64,000 nt of DNA from Paenilisteria newyorkensis (GTDB lineage Bacteria > Bacillota > Bacilli > Lactobacillales > Listeriaceae): assembly GCF_000766145.1 (NCBI RefSeq), contig NZ_JNFB01000008.1:21448-85447 (forward strand), written 5' to 3'. The position numbers were made by a program, and so were the translations under genes. The notes beneath the pieces are model-generated. The model ran no database searches, was not told where the DNA came from, and was given only the letters and a program-made list of their open reading frames with translations. How positions within the stretch are numbered: the stretch's first letter is position 1; every line of letters starts with the position of its first letter. Positions 15,278 through 22,350 of this stretch are shown one piece after another.

Positions 15278-15365
15278 CCCCCATGTCCTCATAAAATGTA
15301 ACTGGCTTATTTTCCGATTTACTCAACGCTTGAATCATAAAGTTGCGATCCGATTCGTTTTTCAC
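15213..15365 (-). CDS. 50-residue phage protein overlapping the DUF1064 gene
   Basis: GTG at 15365 directly follows the upstream TAG, with GGGGAGG 8 nt before it. It reads MKNESDRNFMIQALSKSENK, then PVTFYEDMGDEEIETKYEAI and ends near ATSYAK. The acidic composition and a strong SD support it, though about 65 nt overlap the DUF1064 start region in another frame. Unknown function. Confidence 0.5.
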   Translation of the reverse strand: MKNESDRNFMIQALSKSENKPVTFYEDMGDEEIETKYEAIVINEATSYAK

Positions 15366-15659
15366 CTACTCCGCCTCCCCATCAGAAATCCATACGCCTT
15401 TTTTGAAATCAGATGTCGGCCTCATCCCATACCCTTGCATTCTACCTTCCGACCAGAATTCAATGTTTGCTGGCAACTCTGGATCGGTATCATAGTAAAC
15501 AACCTCCGCGTTCTCCCGCTCTGTGAGGAGTCTGTGTGCAAGGTCAAATAGCTTTGCGAGTTGAGCCGTGCCTATTTCATTAATAATTTGCGTTCCGCCG
15601 TCTCGCATTTGATAAAATACTTCATCTAAAAATTCCCTATCCTTCTCATTCTGCGTCAT
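15366..15659 (-). CDS. Phage hypothetical protein, 97 residues
   Basis: Acidic soluble protein (MTQNEKDREFLDEVFYQMRD), helical in its first half, then DTDPELPANIEFWSEGRMQG. AAAGGAGG precedes the ATG. Part of the chain of small coupled genes between the replication block and arpU. Not recognised. Confidence 0.5.
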   Translation of the reverse strand: MTQNEKDREFLDEVFYQMRDGGTQIINEIGTAQLAKLFDLAHRLLTERENAEVVYYDTDPELPANIEFWSEGRMQGYGMRPTSDFKKGVWISDGEAE

Positions 15660-15674
15660 CGTCTTGTGCCTCCT

Positions 15675-15872
15675 TTATTCTTTCTCTTTAAGTACCTTTA
15701 AGGTGTAGCTGTAATAGTCCCGAACGCTCCCATAACTTTTTTCAGCGTCATGTTCCACATCTACCAAACACCAATAGCCTAGATTGTTGTATTGTTCAAG
15801 ATAAGATGTCAACTCTACAAAATTGAGTTCTCGTTTTTCATCGATTTGTTCCAGCTTTTCCAATCCGTTCAT
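15675..15872 (-). CDS. Phage hypothetical protein, 65 residues
   Basis: Starts MNGLEKLEQIDEKRELNFVE at ATG 15872, with GAGGAGG 7 nt upstream and a 4-nt overlap (ATGA) with the preceding stop. It carries GYWCLVDVEHDAEKSYGSV. A longer in-frame version from 15905 would lie inside the previous gene without its own SD. Function unknown. Confidence 0.5.
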   Translation of the reverse strand: MNGLEKLEQIDEKRELNFVELTSYLEQYNNLGYWCLVDVEHDAEKSYGSVRDYYSYTLKVLKEKE

Positions 15873-16069
15873 TCCGCATCCTCCTCGCAATATCGTGCAA
15901 TCCACTCCGCCGGCACACGTTTAACAAAACCAGCCTTGAAAAATGTCAATTCTTTCTCTAACTCCGCAACGCTTGCATGTTCCTCTGGCGTATCGTAAAA
16001 CCTCGCTCGTGCTTTGCGTGCTTCCAAATCTTCCAATATCGCCTTTTCTAGCTTTTTGTCGAAATTCAT
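15869..16069 (-). CDS. Phage hypothetical protein, 66 residues
   Basis: Highly charged helical protein (MNFDKKLEKAILEDLEARKA), ending VPAEWIARYCEEDAE. Overlaps both neighbours by 4 nt, so it is translationally coupled within the accessory operon. Not recognised. Confidence 0.5.
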   Translation of the reverse strand: MNFDKKLEKAILEDLEARKARARFYDTPEEHASVAELEKELTFFKAGFVKRVPAEWIARYCEEDAE

Positions 16070-16254
16070 TCCGCCACCTCCTGTTCAAGCGCCCAGTTTG
16101 TGAACGCAATAATCAAGTGCAAATCAATTGTATATAAGTAAAAATCTATCGTATTTTTTGCTGACCGCTCCTTACTTGCTATTTTAGGTCGATGCTCTGA
16201 TTCGAAATTGTAGTCGTCGGTATAGAAATTCTTCATCACTTCTAAATCCGTCAT
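16066..16254 (-). CDS. Phage hypothetical protein, 62 residues
   Basis: Begins MTDLEVMKNFYTDDYNFESE at an ATG that overlaps the YopX-like gene's TGA. A GTG at 16266 is possible. The C-terminal part is moderately hydrophobic (IDLHLIIAFTNWALEQE) but not a clear membrane helix. Unknown. Confidence 0.45.
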   Translation of the reverse strand: MTDLEVMKNFYTDDYNFESEHRPKIASKERSAKNTIDFYLYTIDLHLIIAFTNWALEQEVAE

Positions 16255-16634
16255 TCCTCCGCACACCCTTCCAGCAATTCCGGACTATTATGGATATTAC
16301 CTCTAATCCCAATATCATCCGTGACTTCCCACAAATCATCTGACACCGTTTCCCACTGATATAAGAATTTCCCTTCGTCGAACACAACAACGCCCCAACA
16401 CTCGGTATGATCGTCCCAGCCGATATCCCCTTCAAAAATCTTGTTGCCGTTTTTGTCACGTAGTCCTGTGTACTCCGTCAGTTCTATTTCTTCATCAGCT
16501 TTGTTTAATACGATACAATCATCTTCGGTGTGCGTTACAAGTAACACAGCGCCATCGTTGCGTACCACAAAATCGTCAACGTTAAGCCATCTTTTTTTCG
16601 TTTTGTCATATGCTCTAAACTCAATCGGTCTCAT
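16251..16634 (-). CDS. YopX family phage protein
   Basis: A 127-residue protein with the YopX signature: MRPIEFRAYDKTKKRW at the N-terminus, then LTEYTGLRDKNGNKIFEGDI in the middle. YopX proteins are widespread small proteins of Gram-positive phages; structures show beta-barrel-like folds but the role is unknown. Overlaps the genes on both sides by 4 nt. Confidence 0.85.
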   Translation of the reverse strand: MRPIEFRAYDKTKKRWLNVDDFVVRNDGAVLLVTHTEDDCIVLNKADEEIELTEYTGLRDKNGNKIFEGDIGWDDHTECWGVVVFDEGKFLYQWETVSDDLWEVTDDIGIRGNIHNSPELLEGCAEE

Positions 16635-17104
16635 TCGGCACCTCCTACAATTCTTTTGCCATCCACATGTAATTCCAGCCCTGAAACAATTCGTTCAACT
16701 CCATCGTAATCATCAATGTAATACTCGTGATTATCAGGTATTTCAAGTACTTCTAACTCTGACAAGTTAGTGCTAGCTTCTGCGTCTAACTCTTCAACGA
16801 TTTGAACCAGGTCTTTATCTTCTCTATCGAAATCTACGTCAATTTCATTCTTATATCGTAGTTCATCAAAACTAATGTCACCATTTTCACATAAATCAAG
16901 CGGTTCTCTAAAATAGTAAATATTATCCCAAAAACCTTCTTTATAATCTTTGTCTATGGCTTTTAAATTTTCTGCCTCACGCTCAAGATTTTTATCCATT
17001 TGCACATACGCAAATACTGTTTCTCCTTTTAACTCTAGTACTCTTAATATTGCTTTTGAAGATAGCCCATACCCTCCATAACACCTATTCACAACTAGTT
17101 TCAT
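16631..17104 (-). CDS. Conserved phage protein (MKLVVNRCYGG family)
   Basis: A 157-residue acidic protein opening MKLVVNRCYGGYGLSSKAIL, a start shared by hypothetical proteins in many Listeria and other Firmicutes phages. The middle is very acidic (NEIDVDFDREDKDLVQIVEE). AGGAG stands 7 nt before the ATG at 17104; an upstream ATG at 17134 lies within the neighbouring gene. Function unknown. Confidence 0.6.
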   Translation of the reverse strand: MKLVVNRCYGGYGLSSKAILRVLELKGETVFAYVQMDKNLEREAENLKAIDKDYKEGFWDNIYYFREPLDLCENGDISFDELRYKNEIDVDFDREDKDLVQIVEELDAEASTNLSELEVLEIPDNHEYYIDDYDGVERIVSGLELHVDGKRIVGGAE

Positions 17105-17339
17105 GTTCGCGCTCCTCTCCTCTATGTGGCGCATCCTTTATCTCGCCTATTTTCCGCTCACATTCTGCACAGTAAATAAATTTGCTTGCTGGCTTAAGAA
17201 CGATGTTATCAGGTTCTACATATTCCGCCTCGTCTTCGGTCATGTCCTCCCCGTCAAAGTGATAGTAATGTCGAATAGGCTCCTCTAATTTCACTTTTTC
17301 GAAATAGCCTTTATTACTCTTGCAATACTTGCACTCCAT
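17085..17339 (-). CDS. Small zinc-ribbon phage protein A
   Basis: An 84-residue protein with CKYC at the N-terminus and CAEC near residue 58, a probable four-cysteine zinc knuckle. It resembles the protein at 18030-18257: both have CxxC, then GYF/GYY, a His/Phe-rich middle, and a second CxxC after a Phe/Tyr-Tyr pair. The ATG at 17339 overlaps the upstream TGA. Function unknown; zinc ribbons of this sort often bind nucleic acid or RNA polymerase. Confidence 0.55.
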   Translation of the reverse strand: MECKYCKSNKGYFEKVKLEEPIRHYYHFDGEDMTEDEAEYVEPDNIVLKPASKFIYCAECERKIGEIKDAPHRGEEREHETSCE

Positions 17340-17737
17340 CACGCCTCACCCTCTCCTAATAGCGCCCACTCACCGCTATTTACACGCTCATTGATTTCTG
17401 TATTCATCATCGACCAATGATCGCCTTCATACGCTTTAGTGAAAAATGAGATAAACGCGGAATACTCTGACCATCGCGGAATAATTGTGATGATATGCCC
17501 GTCACCGTCTCTTACTGCGACTTGCTGCGTTTGTTCTTCGATTTTAAAAACGTTCACTACGTCCCAAGTTCCGTCGCCCGTTTTTTTAATTACCTCGCCA
17601 CTTTCTAATTTATCTAACAGTTTTTGACTACTGTTCTCGCCTAGTCGGAATTTTACTCGAATTAAATGTTGTGATACTTCTCCATGCTTCCTTACTAATT
17701 GCACGGCTTCTTCATATAATTCATCAATATTTGTCAT
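17339..17737 (-). CDS. Phage protein with FtsK-gamma-like winged helix
   Basis: A 132-residue protein. Residues 6-50 (LYEEAVQLVRKHGEVSQHLI, then KFRLGENSSQKLLDKLESGE) closely follow the pattern of the FtsK gamma domain, a winged helix that reads directional DNA motifs in FtsK/SpoIIIE. The rest, with FKIEEQTQQVAVRDG and FISFFTKAYEGDHW, is unrelated to the FtsK motor and no ATPase is present. It may be a small DNA-binding regulator. The match is by eye, so the domain call is moderate. Confidence 0.5.
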   Translation of the reverse strand: MTNIDELYEEAVQLVRKHGEVSQHLIRVKFRLGENSSQKLLDKLESGEVIKKTGDGTWDVVNVFKIEEQTQQVAVRDGDGHIITIIPRWSEYSAFISFFTKAYEGDHWSMMNTEINERVNSGEWALLGEGEA

Positions 17738-18033
17738 CACGCCTCACCCTCTCCTATATCTTGAAATGAGTAATACACATTTGCCGTGAACATTTGTGAT
17801 TTTGATTTTACGACTCTATCAAGCGCCTTAGTTGCGCATGTTGAGCATAAATCTAAGCGTTTAACCCCAATGTTTCCGCCATATTTTCGATGGAAATTAC
17901 CGTACTCGTCAAGATGTCCGATATTTAAAACTGCCACAGTCATCTTTGCTATTGGGAATCCGTTTTCCTCGCTCCTTCTGCAAGTATCGCACTCTACATG
18001 AGTAGTGATTGTTTCAGTCCTCAAGCGCTTCAC
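17737..18033 (-). CDS. Small cysteine-pair phage protein
   Basis: A protein of up to 98 residues with CDTC near residue 15 and CSTC near residue 63, a likely zinc site around a beta-rich core (MTVAVLNIGHLDEYGNFHRK). The GTG at 18033 overlaps the upstream stop; a TTG at 18024 has GGAGG at better distance. One of three adjacent genes with paired CxxC motifs. Confidence 0.5.
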   Translation of the reverse strand: MKRLRTETITTHVECDTCRRSEENGFPIAKMTVAVLNIGHLDEYGNFHRKYGGNIGVKRLDLCSTCATKALDRVVKSKSQMFTANVYYSFQDIGEGEA

Positions 18034-18257
18034 CCTCCAATTTCTTCAACTTTGAACAGTCGTTTGTCACAGTTGATGCAGTACGTGTATTTACTTTCCT
18101 TTGTAAACAATGTATCGTGAAAATAGGAATTATCTTTTTCCTGACCGTTAAAATTATGATGCCATTCCCCGCTACCTGAAAATCGATTTTTAATGTAATA
18201 ACCCTCGTCTGAATGACAATGTGGACACTCACTTATTGGCGCTTTTTGCTCGTTCAT
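18030..18257 (-). CDS. Small zinc-ribbon phage protein B
   Basis: A 75-residue protein (MNEQKAPISECPHCHSDEGY) with CPHC and CINC knuckles. Layout and several residues match protein A at 17085-17339, so the two look like paralogues from a local duplication. Starts at an ATG that overlaps the preceding TGA. Function unknown. Confidence 0.55.
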   Translation of the reverse strand: MNEQKAPISECPHCHSDEGYYIKNRFSGSGEWHHNFNGQEKDNSYFHDTLFTKESKYTYCINCDKRLFKVEEIGG

Positions 18258-18466
18258 TCTACGTCCACCCACTTCACATTTCTTTCGCTTATTATGAATG
18301 CAATTCCTTGCCGATTCATTCCCTCGTCATACATAGTTACGCCATTATTTTCGTCAGGGTAATCTAATTCGAATCCTGCACTCTTTAAATATTTTTCTGC
18401 CTCTAATCTGTTCTTTAATCGTATTGTTTTTTGGTCGCCTTCAACAGCAAGTACAGTTACAATCAT
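18254..18466 (-). CDS. Phage hypothetical protein, 70 residues
   Basis: A small protein (MIVTVLAVEGDQKTIRLKNR) with alternating strands and helices, ending NVKWVDVE. Coupled to both neighbours by 4-nt overlaps. Not recognised. Confidence 0.5.
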   Translation of the reverse strand: MIVTVLAVEGDQKTIRLKNRLEAEKYLKSAGFELDYPDENNGVTMYDEGMNRQGIAFIISERNVKWVDVE

Positions 18467-19083
18467 CCTTCGCCCTCCTCAACCGGCACGGCAAAATCGC
18501 TATATTTTTTATTGTATCTCGTTTCAATCGCTGAAATTTCAGCTTTTGTAAAATACTGCTTATAGTATCCATCATTATTACTTTCATATTGAACAATGAT
18601 ATCGCCATCGCCCAAATCGAAAAATAGTTGCCTGTCCGTACCATCATCAACAATTACAATTTCATATAATGGCCCCTTTTCGACTGTGTAGCCGTCAAGT
18701 ACTGCGCGTATAAGGTCTAGTTTATGCTTTATAACGTATTCAGTTGCCGCAGTAGAAAGTTTGTCCGTGAAAGCTATTAATTGGTTATGTGAAGAACCAA
18801 ACTCGGCTGCACATATCATACGAATCATATCCACGTTGCAAGCGTCATATTTCCCTTCAAGATAAACGCGCTTCGTATCCCTATAAATTGTATCAAACCA
18901 CTGTGGCACCACAACTAACGCTGGTGCTGGGGCTAGGTCATAGATATGAATCCAACGGTTATCACTGCTCGTACCTATGCGATACATTTCGCCGTCTTTA
19001 TCTATTTCAAGAATCTTTTTTGTTAACAACCTGCTTTCAGCAATCACCTGCACGCGATCACCAACTTGGAATTTTTGTGTCAT
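18463..19083 (-). CDS. DUF1642 family phage protein
   Basis: A 206-residue protein. The C-terminal half holds the DUF1642 hallmark: VPQWFDTIYRD, then LDLIRAVLDGYTVEKGPLYE and a closing YFTKAEISAIETRYNKKYSD with FAVPVEE. The first 55 residues (KFQVGDRVQVIAESRLLTKK) look like an SH3-type beta barrel. DUF1642 proteins are common in Lactococcus and Listeria phages; function is unknown. Confidence 0.8.
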   Translation of the reverse strand: MTQKFQVGDRVQVIAESRLLTKKILEIDKDGEMYRIGTSSDNRWIHIYDLAPAPALVVVPQWFDTIYRDTKRVYLEGKYDACNVDMIRMICAAEFGSSHNQLIAFTDKLSTAATEYVIKHKLDLIRAVLDGYTVEKGPLYEIVIVDDGTDRQLFFDLGDGDIIVQYESNNDGYYKQYFTKAEISAIETRYNKKYSDFAVPVEEGEG

Positions 19084-19301
19084 GCTTGTTCCTCCTTCAA
19101 AACAGCTAGATTTAGTGATGCATTTGATAGCCCGTCTAACGCATTTGAAAGTTCGTCATGCATTTCCATGTAATCGAGCTGTTTATCTCCGTAATCTTTA
19201 TCGCCTGCATCAACATCAATCAGTGTTACAATCGCGTTATATGCGGCTCTTATACGTTTTTTATACTCTTCATACTCCCTTTTTTCCATTTTTTCAGGCA
19301 T
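19080..19301 (-). CDS. Phage hypothetical protein, 73 residues
   Basis: A helical, charged protein (MPEKMEKREYEEYKKRIRAA) with a second helix LSNALDGLSNASLNLAVL. The start overlaps the TAA of the previous gene as TAATG, with AAGGAGGAAG upstream. Unknown. Confidence 0.5.
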   Translation of the reverse strand: MPEKMEKREYEEYKKRIRAAYNAIVTLIDVDAGDKDYGDKQLDYMEMHDELSNALDGLSNASLNLAVLKEEQA

Positions 19302-19480
19302 TATTCTTCCTCCTTCAATTCTTTAATTTCCAAATCGTCGTCCAACATGTTCGAGTCCAGCCAATCAGGCTCTCCACGGTCACCAGCGTAAAATTTCGCT
19401 TCTGCTTCCTCGGTTGACTCGGCTTGTATTTCGACGGTCATCAGTACTTTTTCCGTCCATTTCAACTTAAATATTGGCAT
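19301..19480 (-). CDS. 59-residue phage protein
   Basis: Begins MPIFKLKWTEKVLMTVEIQA at ATG 19480, with GAGGTGGAAATCTG upstream. It has an acidic C-terminus (MLDDDLEIKELKEEE). The beta-strand start followed by EAEAKF resembles small phage proteins that carry a dsRNA-like alpha/beta fold, but I do not assign a family. Confidence 0.55.
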   Translation of the reverse strand: MPIFKLKWTEKVLMTVEIQAESTEEAEAKFYAGDRGEPDWLDSNMLDDDLEIKELKEEE

Positions 19481-19498
19481 CAGATTTCCACCTCTTTC

Positions 19499-19666
19499 TT
19501 AATCAATTTTAATAACCCTAAGCCCGTTCTTCTCGCTCGTCCGTCGCCTGTAAGCTCGTGAAGTGTAGAATAATATCGTTTCTCGCTTTACGTTCTTGAA
19601 CGCAGCTAATTCGTCTACTGTGCCGATTTGTAGCAGTGTGTCGCCTTTGTATAAAGCGTATTCCAT
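19499..19666 (-). CDS. 55-residue phage protein (MEYALYKGD family)
   Basis: Starts MEYALYKGDTLLQIGTVDEL at an ATG overlapping the upstream TGA. The pattern of a YALYKG start, a TVDELAAF helix-turn-helix-like middle, and RETILFYTSRAYRRR is familiar from many short Firmicutes phage proteins of unknown role. It might be a minimal DNA-binding protein. Confidence 0.6.
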   Translation of the reverse strand: MEYALYKGDTLLQIGTVDELAAFKNVKRETILFYTSRAYRRRTSEKNGLRVIKID

Positions 19667-20109
19667 CACTCGCTCACCTCATCCTCAATCAAATGCTCCG
19701 TCGGAAACGTAAAGGCTTCGATTTCTGCGCGGGTGTAAGATGTTTGCCAATTGTCGCCATAATCGTATTTCTCACCATATGTTCGGGTTCCAGTTTTTCT
19801 ATTAATTTTCAAGTAATTAAACGATTCATCACTAATCACGGGATCGCGCAAATACCACTTACGTTCCGGTTCGCGTTCGTCTAGCGGTGTTGATGCGTAT
19901 GCTGTTAGTAGTTCGAATAACTCTTTCAAATCCCCGAAGCCAATCGACTTATGGGCAGTCTCTGATATTTTTATGTTGTACATTCTTCTATCAGATGTGA
20001 ACGCCACTGTATCCCTAGTTTCATTCTCACATATCCAAAATCCATTATATGCATCGTCAGTAACCAACCCTAACGACTCTACAGCCTTCTTAAACTCGCT
20101 TGTTTTCAT
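19666..20109 (-). CDS. Conserved phage protein, 147 residues
   Basis: A soluble protein starting MKTSEFKKAVESLGLVTDDA and ending EHLIEDEVSE. It includes GFGDLKELFELLTAYASTPL and REPERKWYLRDP, an arrangement found in hypothetical proteins of Listeria and Lactococcus phages. Function unknown. Confidence 0.55.
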   Translation of the reverse strand: MKTSEFKKAVESLGLVTDDAYNGFWICENETRDTVAFTSDRRMYNIKISETAHKSIGFGDLKELFELLTAYASTPLDEREPERKWYLRDPVISDESFNYLKINRKTGTRTYGEKYDYGDNWQTSYTRAEIEAFTFPTEHLIEDEVSE

Positions 20110-20342
20110 AATTCATCACCTCGCATATCAAAATACTCTAGAACATCGTTAACACTATCTTTCAATGCTTCATAGTCCTCTAAATAAACAAATCTACTTG
20201 TTGACTCGTTATCAGATATTTCATCCCCATCAAATATTTCAACATCCGCGCTCACTACTCTTCCAAGCCAACTTAGTTCACTTTCCATATCATCAAACTC
20301 TTCACCAATGCTATGATATAAATCATCAAATTTTGTTTTCAT
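20106..20342 (-). CDS. Acidic phage protein, 78 residues
   Basis: Very acidic (MKTKFDDLYHSIGEEFDDME, then EIFDGDEISDNESTSRF), which might mimic DNA, though nothing else supports that. Its leader GGAGGAAATAGCAATG is identical to that of the next gene upstream and close to that at 24644. Confidence 0.5.
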   Translation of the reverse strand: MKTKFDDLYHSIGEEFDDMESELSWLGRVVSADVEIFDGDEISDNESTSRFVYLEDYEALKDSVNDVLEYFDMRGDEL

Positions 20343-20354
20343 TGCTATTTCCTC

Positions 20355-20591
20355 CTAACAATCACCTTTTAAAGAATATGGAACGTTTGTAAATTCAATA
20401 TACATGCCGTTTTCGGCTACGATTCTGATACAATTACTTTCTTCATAAACGTAAATAGCCTTTACTCTATACGCAATGCGTTTTTTCGAATCGCTAATGT
20501 CATACGTATTCTGACCGACTGCGAATGTTTTTGTTTGGCAATCATGGGTTGGCAAGTAAACTGTTGCGCTTCTTATAGTTATTGTTTTCAT
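20355..20591 (-). CDS. Phage hypothetical protein, 78 residues
   Basis: Starts MKTITIRSATVYLPTHDCQT at ATG 20591, after GGAGGAAATAGCA. It is beta-rich and without charged clusters, ending NVPYSLKGDC. The duplicated translation-start sequence shared with the following gene suggests local duplication or recombination at the leader. Unknown. Confidence 0.5.
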   Translation of the reverse strand: MKTITIRSATVYLPTHDCQTKTFAVGQNTYDISDSKKRIAYRVKAIYVYEESNCIRIVAENGMYIEFTNVPYSLKGDC

Positions 20592-20661
20592 TGCTATTTC
20601 CTCCAATTTCGGCTAAATTATTTTAATTCCATTTATAACTTATTCTGACTATTCGTTAATT

Positions 20662-21039
20662 TTATTTTCCCCACTCTGAAATGAATTCTAAATCCTCTTT
20701 ACTAACTTTTCGGAGACAATTCATTCTAGTTGCTACTAGATAAATATTTACATGCTCGGAATCCAGTTGTTCGACACCTTCTTTTTCAGGAATCATTCCC
20801 ACACCTACATCAATTGCATCGTGGTATTCGTAAGATAACGTGGTAGATGTTTTAAGACTTCTAGCACCGCATATAAACCCTTCTTCATTGCACTGAGTTT
20901 TCAAGTATTTATCGAATTTTATTCCACAACCTGCGATTTCATCATGTTGTTCTTCTAGCATTTCATCCAAGTTATAAGGCAATGGTTCTCTTTTCCAGTG
21001 TTTTTTAATCTTCACTCTATCTCCAAGTTCGTACTTCAT
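20662..21039 (-). CDS. Phage hypothetical protein, 125 residues
   Basis: Begins MKYELGDRVKIKKHWKREPL, an SH3-like opening, with CGIKFDKYLKTQCNEEGFIC in the middle and an acidic end. ATAGGAGGTTTTTAA precedes the ATG. Four cysteines could bind metal. Not recognised. Confidence 0.5.
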   Translation of the reverse strand: MKYELGDRVKIKKHWKREPLPYNLDEMLEEQHDEIAGCGIKFDKYLKTQCNEEGFICGARSLKTSTTLSYEYHDAIDVGVGMIPEKEGVEQLDSEHVNIYLVATRMNCLRKVSKEDLEFISEWGK

Positions 21040-21146
21040 TTAAAAACCTCCTATAAGCCCTTTTAAGCGATTATTTTCTCCCGACATGTAAATACTCATA
21101 AAATATGTTTTCGTTCGAAATTCGACCGCCTCCGTCGATATTTACG

Positions 21147-21425
21147 CTATAAAACTTCTGTGGCGATGAATAGATTTTGTTCTAGGTCGTATTTGATGCA
21201 GTAAGTGCAAATGTCGCGTCCTTTTGCTCGCAAAGTGACTTCGCCGTTATAAAACGACTGTTCTTCCCGCACCCATTTAGTGCTGACCTTAGTTTTATCC
21301 TTGATCTCGTCTACAATTTTTTTCAGCAATCCTTGCAATTCTCCTAGCGGTATCTTTCGCCCTTTCAACATTGGCTTTACAAGTTCATTGATTTCCATCG
21401 TGGTTTCGCTAATCGTTTGACTCAT
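21147..21425 (-). CDS. Phage hypothetical protein next to replication initiator
   Basis: A 92-residue protein (MSQTISETTMEINELVKPML), helical at first, then with beta strands around DICTYCIKYDLEQNLF. The ATG overlaps the initiator gene's stop by 4 nt, so it is co-translated with it. Function unknown. Confidence 0.5.
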   Translation of the reverse strand: MSQTISETTMEINELVKPMLKGRKIPLGELQGLLKKIVDEIKDKTKVSTKWVREEQSFYNGEVTLRAKGRDICTYCIKYDLEQNLFIATEVL

Positions 21426-22321
21426 GCCCGCGCCTCCTTCAATTTCTGCTTCATTTCCGCTACTTTCCGCGCCGTTTCCTCTGGCGTTTCCTTCTGTTTC
21501 GGCTCTGCCTGTTGCGGTGGTAGCACCTCTGGTTTGTCTATCCAGTCTGGCAATACTTCTTTTCGTCCGTTGTTATTTCTGCGCTGTCCGTATTGTTGTT
21601 TGCCTTGTTGCTGATCCCTAAAGTTTTGTTCATGCGCTCTAGCCTGCTCTATCGTCGTAACACCTGCGTTCCGCCAGTTTCGCAATACGCCTTCCACAAA
21701 GCTCAATCGTTTTTGATTTTTCATGACAGCTAATTTCATAGCCGCAATTACCAAGTCTTGACCGTTCTCCCCCATATCGCGAACCATGTAAGCAATCGCA
21801 TCTGCTTCTGTCGGACTTGGAATTGGTCTTTGGAATTCGACTTGGAAAAATTGCTGTGCTGATTCGCTGTTGATGATGTTGTTTAAATCATTCTTAGCAT
21901 TATTAACATTCTTCTTATTGTTCCGATGCTGTTCCGATGCTGTTCCGTTGCTGTTCCGACCTTCGCCCTTGTAATTGTTCAAATCCTGATACAGTGTGTA
22001 GTTACACACCGTGAATAGTGTTCCGTGTTCCGTCTGTTTTATTTCGAGCCTTCCTTCGCTGACTAACTCGTCAACTTTGCGCGTTATTGTCGCTAATCCA
22101 TATTTTTTCTCTGCGTTTTTATCGTAATATGTTAAGTCTTCTCTCAAATTTCGATACGATCTCAAATATTGTCCGCGCCCGACGTGAACGCTGCCTTTTT
22201 GCACTCCTTTTTCTGAAAAGACAGCATTCCCGACGATGTAGAAGAATAATCGAAATTTTGCTACGTCTGTCCATATATCACTTTCAAATACTTCTCGACT
22301 CATCTGGAATGCGCCCTTCAT
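21422..22321 (-). CDS. DnaD-like replication initiator
   Basis: A 299-residue protein. Residues 1-115 form a winged-helix region (MSREVFESDIWTDVAKFRLF, then LATITRKVDELVSEGRLEIK) typical of phage replisome organisers. An Asn-rich linker (about 120-145) joins it to a DnaD/DnaB-like helical domain at about 155-225 (IPSPTEADAIAYMVRDMGEN and LSFVEGVLRNWRNAGVTTIE). A Gln/Pro-rich tail follows. It should bind the phage origin and recruit host helicase. The linker DNA carries four 11-bp iterons, a likely binding site. AGAGGTGTAACAA precedes the ATG. Confidence 0.85.
   Translation of the reverse strand: MKGAFQMSREVFESDIWTDVAKFRLFFYIVGNAVFSEKGVQKGSVHVGRGQYLRSYRNLREDLTYYDKNAEKKYGLATITRKVDELVSEGRLEIKQTEHGTLFTVCNYTLYQDLNNYKGEGRNSNGTASEQHRNNKKNVNNAKNDLNNIINSESAQQFFQVEFQRPIPSPTEADAIAYMVRDMGENGQDLVIAAMKLAVMKNQKRLSFVEGVLRNWRNAGVTTIEQARAHEQNFRDQQQGKQQYGQRRNNNGRKEVLPDWIDKPEVLPPQQAEPKQKETPEETARKVAEMKQKLKEARA
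21915..21958. other. Candidate prophage replication origin: four 11-bp iterons
   Basis: On the minus strand CGGAACAGCAA, CGGAACAGCAT, CGGAACAGCAT and CGGAACAATAA stand in tandem with an 11-bp period. As 11 is not a multiple of 3, the repeat is not explained by a peptide repeat. It lies inside the dnaD-like gene, where several Gram-positive siphophages keep their origin. Confidence 0.6.
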
Positions 22322-22350
22322 TTGTTACACCTCTTACTTTTTAAAATCGG

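Noticed and set aside
21040..21146. An open stretch encoding GRISNENIFYEYLHVGRK after the 92-residue gene
   Set aside because: It has no start codon or SD and fewer than 40 codons; perhaps a remnant, but not supportable as a gene.
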